From Conyzicola lurida (GTDB lineage Bacteria; Actinomycetota; Actinomycetes; Actinomycetales; Microbacteriaceae): 64,000 nucleotides of DNA. Numbering within the stretch: position 1 is the stretch's first letter; each line of letters starts with the position of its first letter. The DNA is taken from assembly GCF_014204935.1 (NCBI RefSeq), contig NZ_JACHMJ010000001.1, positions 992,001 to 1,056,000 of the forward strand, in the 5' to 3' direction. Below are positions 60,035-64,000 of this stretch, in pieces. Under the pieces are notes generated by a model that was given only the letters and a program-made list of their open reading frames with translations, was not told the DNA's origin and made no database searches. The translations under genes were made by a program, and so were the position numbers.

Positions 60035-63000
60035 ATGATCAGACGGTGGATCGCCGGCCACAAGTCGCTCGTCGCAACCGCGACGAGCGCTTCTGTTGTT
60101 GCCGTCCTCGTAGCGACGGTCGCGCTCGTGTCGAGCGGGTACACGGCGCAGCGCCTCGACCTCAACGACGCCTCCGTCTGGGTGTCGAACGGTGCGGAAC
60201 GGTTCGTCGGGCGCGCGAACACCGAGGTCTTCGAACTGAACAGCGTCGTCGCCGGCGAGGGTGCGGAACTCGACGTCGTGCAGCGCGGCTCGACCGTGCT
60301 GCTGTTCGACCGAGGCGACGCGACCCTCGACATCGTGGATGCCGCGACCTCGGCCATCACCGACCGGGTGCCGTTACCGCCGTCCGAGCCCGGGGTGTTC
60401 CTCGCCGGCGACAACGCGGTGCTCTACTCGGGCGGATCCGGCGAGGTCTGGATCCTCCCGGTCGCCGAGCTCGCCGACTTCGACACCGGTCAGGAGCCGA
60501 CGCTCAACCTCGGGCCGGACGCCGTCGTGAGCGTCGACGAGAACGGGCTGCTGTTCGCCTTCTCGCCCGACACCCAGCGCGTGTACAGCGTCAACGCCGC
60601 CCTCACCACGAGCGTCGACTCGTCCGAGGCCACGGAACTCGGCGGCACCTCCGGCGACTACGCGGTCACCTCGGTCGGCGGCCGCTGGGCGGTGCTCGAC
60701 GTCGACGGTGAGCAGCTCGAGACGGGCGGCCGTGTCGTCGACCTCGCCGACCTGCTCGACGGCGCCGAGCCCGTGCTGCAGAACGCGGCCGCCGCGGGGT
60801 CCTCGGTCCTGGTCTCGTTCGCCGGCGGTCTCGCCTCGGTGCCGCTCGGAAAGGGCGACCCCGACCTCCTCTTCGCCGGTGGCGCCGGCACCACGACGGC
60901 GCCGGCCGTGGTCGACGGCTGCGCCTACGCGGCCTGGTCGAACGGGCAGTCGTGGCGGCAGTGCGGCATCGACGACGCCGCGGGGGCCGACGAGGCCGAC
61001 CTGCAGCAGCTGCTCGACGTGCCGAGCACGGCGGCGCTCGACTTCCAAGTCAACGGCTCGCGGATCGTGCTCAACGACGCCGGCGCCGGCGCGTCCTGGG
61101 CGGTGGCGGACCAGGGCCAGATCATCGACAACTGGGACGACCTCATCACGGTCGACGAGGACCAGGAACAGGTCGAGCAGAACGCCTCCGACACCCCTCC
61201 CGAGGTCGAGAAGGACCAGGTGCCGCCCGTCGCGGTCGACGACCAGCTCGGCGCCCGTGCCGGCCGTTCGAGCGTGCTGCCGGTGCTGCTCAACGACTAC
61301 GACCCCAACGCCGACGTCATCGTGATCAGCGCGGTGACGGCGATCGACCCGTCTCTCGGCCGGATCGATGTGATCGAGAACCGCCAGATGCTCCAGATCT
61401 CGTTGGACGAAGCGGCATCCGGGGTCATCTCGTTCGGGTACACCATCGACGACGGCCGGGGCGGCAGCGCGAGTGCGACCGTCGAGGTCACCGTGCGCTC
61501 GCCCGAGGAGAACTCCCCGCCGCAGCAGGTGCGCACGACAGCACTCACCCTCGAGTCGGGCGGCCAAGAGACGGTGCCGGTGCTCGACGACTGGGTCGAC
61601 CCCGACGGCGACCCCTTCTACCTCGAGTCCGCCACCGCTGGCGAACCGCTCACGGTCAGCTACAAGCCCGAGGGGTCGGTCATCGTGACCGACTCGGGGT
61701 CGGACACCGGGTCGTCGGTCGTCTCGCTCGTCGTCTCCGACGGCTCGGCGTCCGCGCCCGGGTCGCTCGCCGTGTCCGTGATGGCGCCCGGCGAGGTGCC
61801 GATCGTCGCCGACCCGTTCGTCGTGCTCGCGTACGCCGGTCAGGAGAAGTCGATCTCGCCGCTCGACCACGTGCGCGGCGGCAACGGCTCGGTGCGGCTG
61901 AACGCCGTGCCCGCCAAGGCCGGGGTCACGATCACGCCCAGCTACGAGACCGGCACCTTCCAGTTCTCGAGCGACCTCGTGCGCTCGCACTACCTCGAGT
62001 ACGTCGTCACCGACAACGACCAGACGGTCACGGGGCTGGTGCGGGTCGACGTCGTCGCGCCGCCGGACGCGAACACCGCGCCCATCACGCGGCCCAAGAC
62101 CGTGTTCGTGCCCACCCTGAGCAGCCGCACCGTCGACATCTCGTCCACCGACGAGGACCCGGCCGGCGGCGTGCTGCTCGTCACGGGCGTCGTCAACGTG
62201 CCGAGCGACTCCGGCGTGCGCGCCGAGACCCTCGAGCAGCGCTCGGTGCGGGTGACCCTGACGGGACCGCTCGCCGGCCCCGTGACCTTCGGCTACCGGG
62301 TGACCAACGGCCTCGCGCAGGCGGAGGGCACGATCACCGTGATCGAGGTGGCGCCGCCCGACCAGCGGCAGCCGCCGGTCGCCCGGGACGACACCGCCAC
62401 GGTGCGCGTCGGCGACGCGATCATGATCGACGTGATGGCGAACGACGAGCAGCCCGACGGCGAGCAGATCACGCTCAACCCCGAGCTCGTCGACGGGCTG
62501 ACCGGCGACTCCGGACTGCTCTTCGTCTCGGGCACCACGCTGCGCTACCTCGCCCCGCAGACCGCGGGCAACTACTCGGCCGTGTACGAGATCATCGGCC
62601 CGCTCGGTCAGACCGCGCAGGCGCAGGTCAACATCGAGGTGCGCGAACCGAACCTCGAGACGAACCACGCTCCCGTGCCCGTGACCGTGACCGCGCGGGT
62701 GTTCGCCGGCGAGAGCGTGCGCATCGACATCCCGCTCGACGGCATCGACCCCGACGGCGACTCCGTGCAGCTGCTCGGGCAGGAGACCAGCCCCGAGAAG
62801 GGCGGCGTCGTCGCCGTGGGCGCCTCGACGATCGACTACAACGCCGGCGCCTACTCGGCCGGCACCGACACCTTCACCTACACGGTGATGGACTCGCTCG
62901 GCGCCCGCGCCACCGGCACCGTGCGCGTCGGCATCAGTCCGAAGCTCGAGGGCACCCGCAACCCGGTCGCGATCGAAGACGAGGTGACGGTGCGGCCCGG

Positions 63001-64000
63001 CACGACGGTGCTCGTGCAGGTGCTCGCCAACGACTCCGACCCCGACGGGGGAGCGCTCTCGGTCACGGACGTGCAGCCCAACGACGAGAACCTCACGGCA
63101 GAGATCGAGGATTCGACGCTCGTGCGCATCACCGCGCCGAACAGCCCCGGCAACTACGGCCTCGTCTACACGATCGCGAACGAGGTCGGCGGCTCGAGCT
63201 CCAACTTCGTCACCGTCGTCGTGAGCAGCGACGCTCCGCTGTCGTACCCGCTCGCCCGGGACACGGTTCTCACCCTCACCGACGTGCTGGACCGCACTTC
63301 GATCGACGTCGACGTGCTCGCCAACGTGTTCTTCGCCGACGGCGACGCACGCGACCTCGACCTCTCGATCGTCTCCGGCTACGGCGACTCGGCCGTCGTC
63401 ACCGCGAACAAGTCGGTGCGCGTGACCATCGGCGACTCCCGCCAGATCATCCCGTTCGCCGTGTCGCGTCCCGACGACAGCTCGGCCGTCTCCTACGCCT
63501 TCATCTGGGTCCCCGGCTTCGACGACGCGCTGCCGCAGCTCAACCGCGACGCCCCGGCGCTCGTGGTGGAGAGCGAGGCGACGATCCGCATCGACCTCAA
63601 CGACTACGTCGTGGCCGTCGGCGGCAAGCAGGTGCGCCTGACCGATTCCAGCACCGTGCGCGCCACGCACTCGAACGGGTCGTCGCTCGTGGTCGACGCC
63701 GACACCCTGAGCTTCACCTCCGCCGACCTGTACTTCGGCTCGGCCTCCATCTCGTTCGAGGTGACGGACGGCGACTCGGCCACCGACCCCGACGGGCACA
63801 CGGCCAACCTGGTACTGCCGATCACGGTGGAACCGCGCGAGAACCAGCCGCCCGTGTTCACCGGCGCGACGATCGACTTCGAACCGGGCGAGGAACGCAC
63901 GATCGACCTCACCGCCCTGACGAACTACCCGTACGAGGACGACCTCGACGAGCTCGCCTACACGGTCGGATCGCCCGCGCCCGACGGCTTCACCGCGACG
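60035..64000 (+). CDS. Giant Ig/cadherin-like repeat surface protein, N-terminal 1322 residues (3' end beyond window)
   Basis: From ATG 60035 the frame is open for 1322 codons to the right edge. A short N-terminal cytoplasmic stretch and one membrane helix (about 13-35) anchor it. Residues up to about 385 look beta-rich (possibly propeller-like, with GGTSGDYAVTSVGGRWAVLD). From about 390 on, tandem Ig/cadherin-like repeats recur, recognisable by PPVAVDD, LNDYDPNAD, WVDPDGDPF, MANDEQPDG, GIDPDGDS and ANDSDPDGG, which are Ca-binding-like loops. It is probably a cell-surface adhesin or scaffold co-regulated with the kinase/phosphatase/FHA genes. The C-terminus is unseen. Confidence 0.88.
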   Translation, partial: MIRRWIAGHKSLVATATSASVVAVLVATVALVSSGYTAQRLDLNDASVWVSNGAERFVGRANTEVFELNSVVAGEGAELDVVQRGSTVLLFDRGDATLDIVDAATSAITDRVPLPPSEPGVFLAGDNAVLYSGGSGEVWILPVAELADFDTGQEPTLNLGPDAVVSVDENGLLFAFSPDTQRVYSVNAALTTSVDSSEATELGGTSGDYAVTSVGGRWAVLDVDGEQLETGGRVVDLADLLDGAEPVLQNAAAAGSSVLVSFAGGLASVPLGKGDPDLLFAGGAGTTTAPAVVDGCAYAAWSNGQSWRQCGIDDAAGADEADLQQLLDVPSTAALDFQVNGSRIVLNDAGAGASWAVADQGQIIDNWDDLITVDEDQEQVEQNASDTPPEVEKDQVPPVAVDDQLGARAGRSSVLPVLLNDYDPNADVIVISAVTAIDPSLGRIDVIENRQMLQISLDEAASGVISFGYTIDDGRGGSASATVEVTVRSPEENSPPQQVRTTALTLESGGQETVPVLDDWVDPDGDPFYLESATAGEPLTVSYKPEGSVIVTDSGSDTGSSVVSLVVSDGSASAPGSLAVSVMAPGEVPIVADPFVVLAYAGQEKSISPLDHVRGGNGSVRLNAVPAKAGVTITPSYETGTFQFSSDLVRSHYLEYVVTDNDQTVTGLVRVDVVAPPDANTAPITRPKTVFVPTLSSRTVDISSTDEDPAGGVLLVTGVVNVPSDSGVRAETLEQRSVRVTLTGPLAGPVTFGYRVTNGLAQAEGTITVIEVAPPDQRQPPVARDDTATVRVGDAIMIDVMANDEQPDGEQITLNPELVDGLTGDSGLLFVSGTTLRYLAPQTAGNYSAVYEIIGPLGQTAQAQVNIEVREPNLETNHAPVPVTVTARVFAGESVRIDIPLDGIDPDGDSVQLLGQETSPEKGGVVAVGASTIDYNAGAYSAGTDTFTYTVMDSLGARATGTVRVGISPKLEGTRNPVAIEDEVTVRPGTTVLVQVLANDSDPDGGALSVTDVQPNDENLTAEIEDSTLVRITAPNSPGNYGLVYTIANEVGGSSSNFVTVVVSSDAPLSYPLARDTVLTLTDVLDRTSIDVDVLANVFFADGDARDLDLSIVSGYGDSAVVTANKSVRVTIGDSRQIIPFAVSRPDDSSAVSYAFIWVPGFDDALPQLNRDAPALVVESEATIRIDLNDYVVAVGGKQVRLTDSSTVRATHSNGSSLVVDADTLSFTSADLYFGSASISFEVTDGDSATDPDGHTANLVLPITVEPRENQPPVFTGATIDFEPGEERTIDLTALTNYPYEDDLDELAYTVGSPAPDGFTAT

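Noticed and set aside
60374-63799. A minus-strand open frame of 1141 codons opposite the surface protein gene
   Set aside because: It is a mirror of the GC-rich plus-strand gene: composition is Arg/Gly/His/Val-rich with no domain, and the plus strand encodes clear Ig-like repeats after a signal/membrane helix.

Overview
The window is high-GC DNA from an actinobacterium, most likely a member of Microbacteriaceae. This rests on the strong G/C third-position bias, the frequent GTG starts, leaderless promoters (TANNNT placed 6-9 nt before the start codon), and the block argS-lysA-hom-thrC-thrB-rho-prfA-prmC-wecA-atpBEFHAGDC. That block has the same order as in Mycobacterium tuberculosis and other Actinomycetota.

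Layout. 1-10985: an accessory-looking left part. It holds a sulfatase with its formylglycine-generating enzyme (cut by the left edge), DUF6325 and SHOCT proteins, a VOC protein, an LtrA-like membrane protein, an XRE regulator divergent from an SDR enzyme, a BASS-type transporter, a hydrolase, small membrane proteins and an ECF sigma factor preceded by a coupled membrane protein. 11087-18128: a putative genomic island of about 7 kb. It lies between a 3' tRNA-Arg fragment and the intact tRNA-Arg(CCG) gene and carries oxidoreductase and NmrA genes with a TetR regulator, a frameshifted serine recombinase, a DUF1254 protein with TTA codons, and a hydrolase.

18199-45775: the conserved chromosomal core. 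It begins with pdxH, a transglutaminase-like protein, a lipoprotein, argS and two tandem DUF2993 proteins. The aspartate-family amino-acid operon follows (lysA, hom, thrC, thrB), then termination and release factors (rho, prfA, prmC), tandem HAD hydrolases, the tRNA t6A enzyme, the lipid-linked GlcNAc-1-P transferase and the complete F1Fo ATP synthase operon. A P-loop kinase and a YaaA homologue come next. rpmE, found between rho and prfA in M. tuberculosis, is absent here.

45791-56817: mixed genes. These include a CGNR zinc-finger protein, a LysE exporter, the ogt-tag alkylation-repair pair, an aldo/keto reductase, a frameshifted DUF4192 gene, TspO, a membrane protein with an HExxH motif, a Nudix hydrolase, and an Lrp/aminotransferase/FAD-oxidase operon likely for amine catabolism.

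56975-64000: a phospho-signalling cluster (FHA, PP2C phosphatase, transmembrane Ser/Thr kinase). It is followed by a giant Ig/cadherin-like surface protein that runs off the right edge.

I found no CRISPR array, rRNA gene or intact insertion sequence. The most notable signals are the tRNA-bounded island, a REP-like palindrome inserted in frame inside lysA, a Rho with a very long N/Q/R-rich disordered segment, the HExxH membrane protein, the kinase/FHA/surface-protein cluster and several tandem or inverted DNA repeats.
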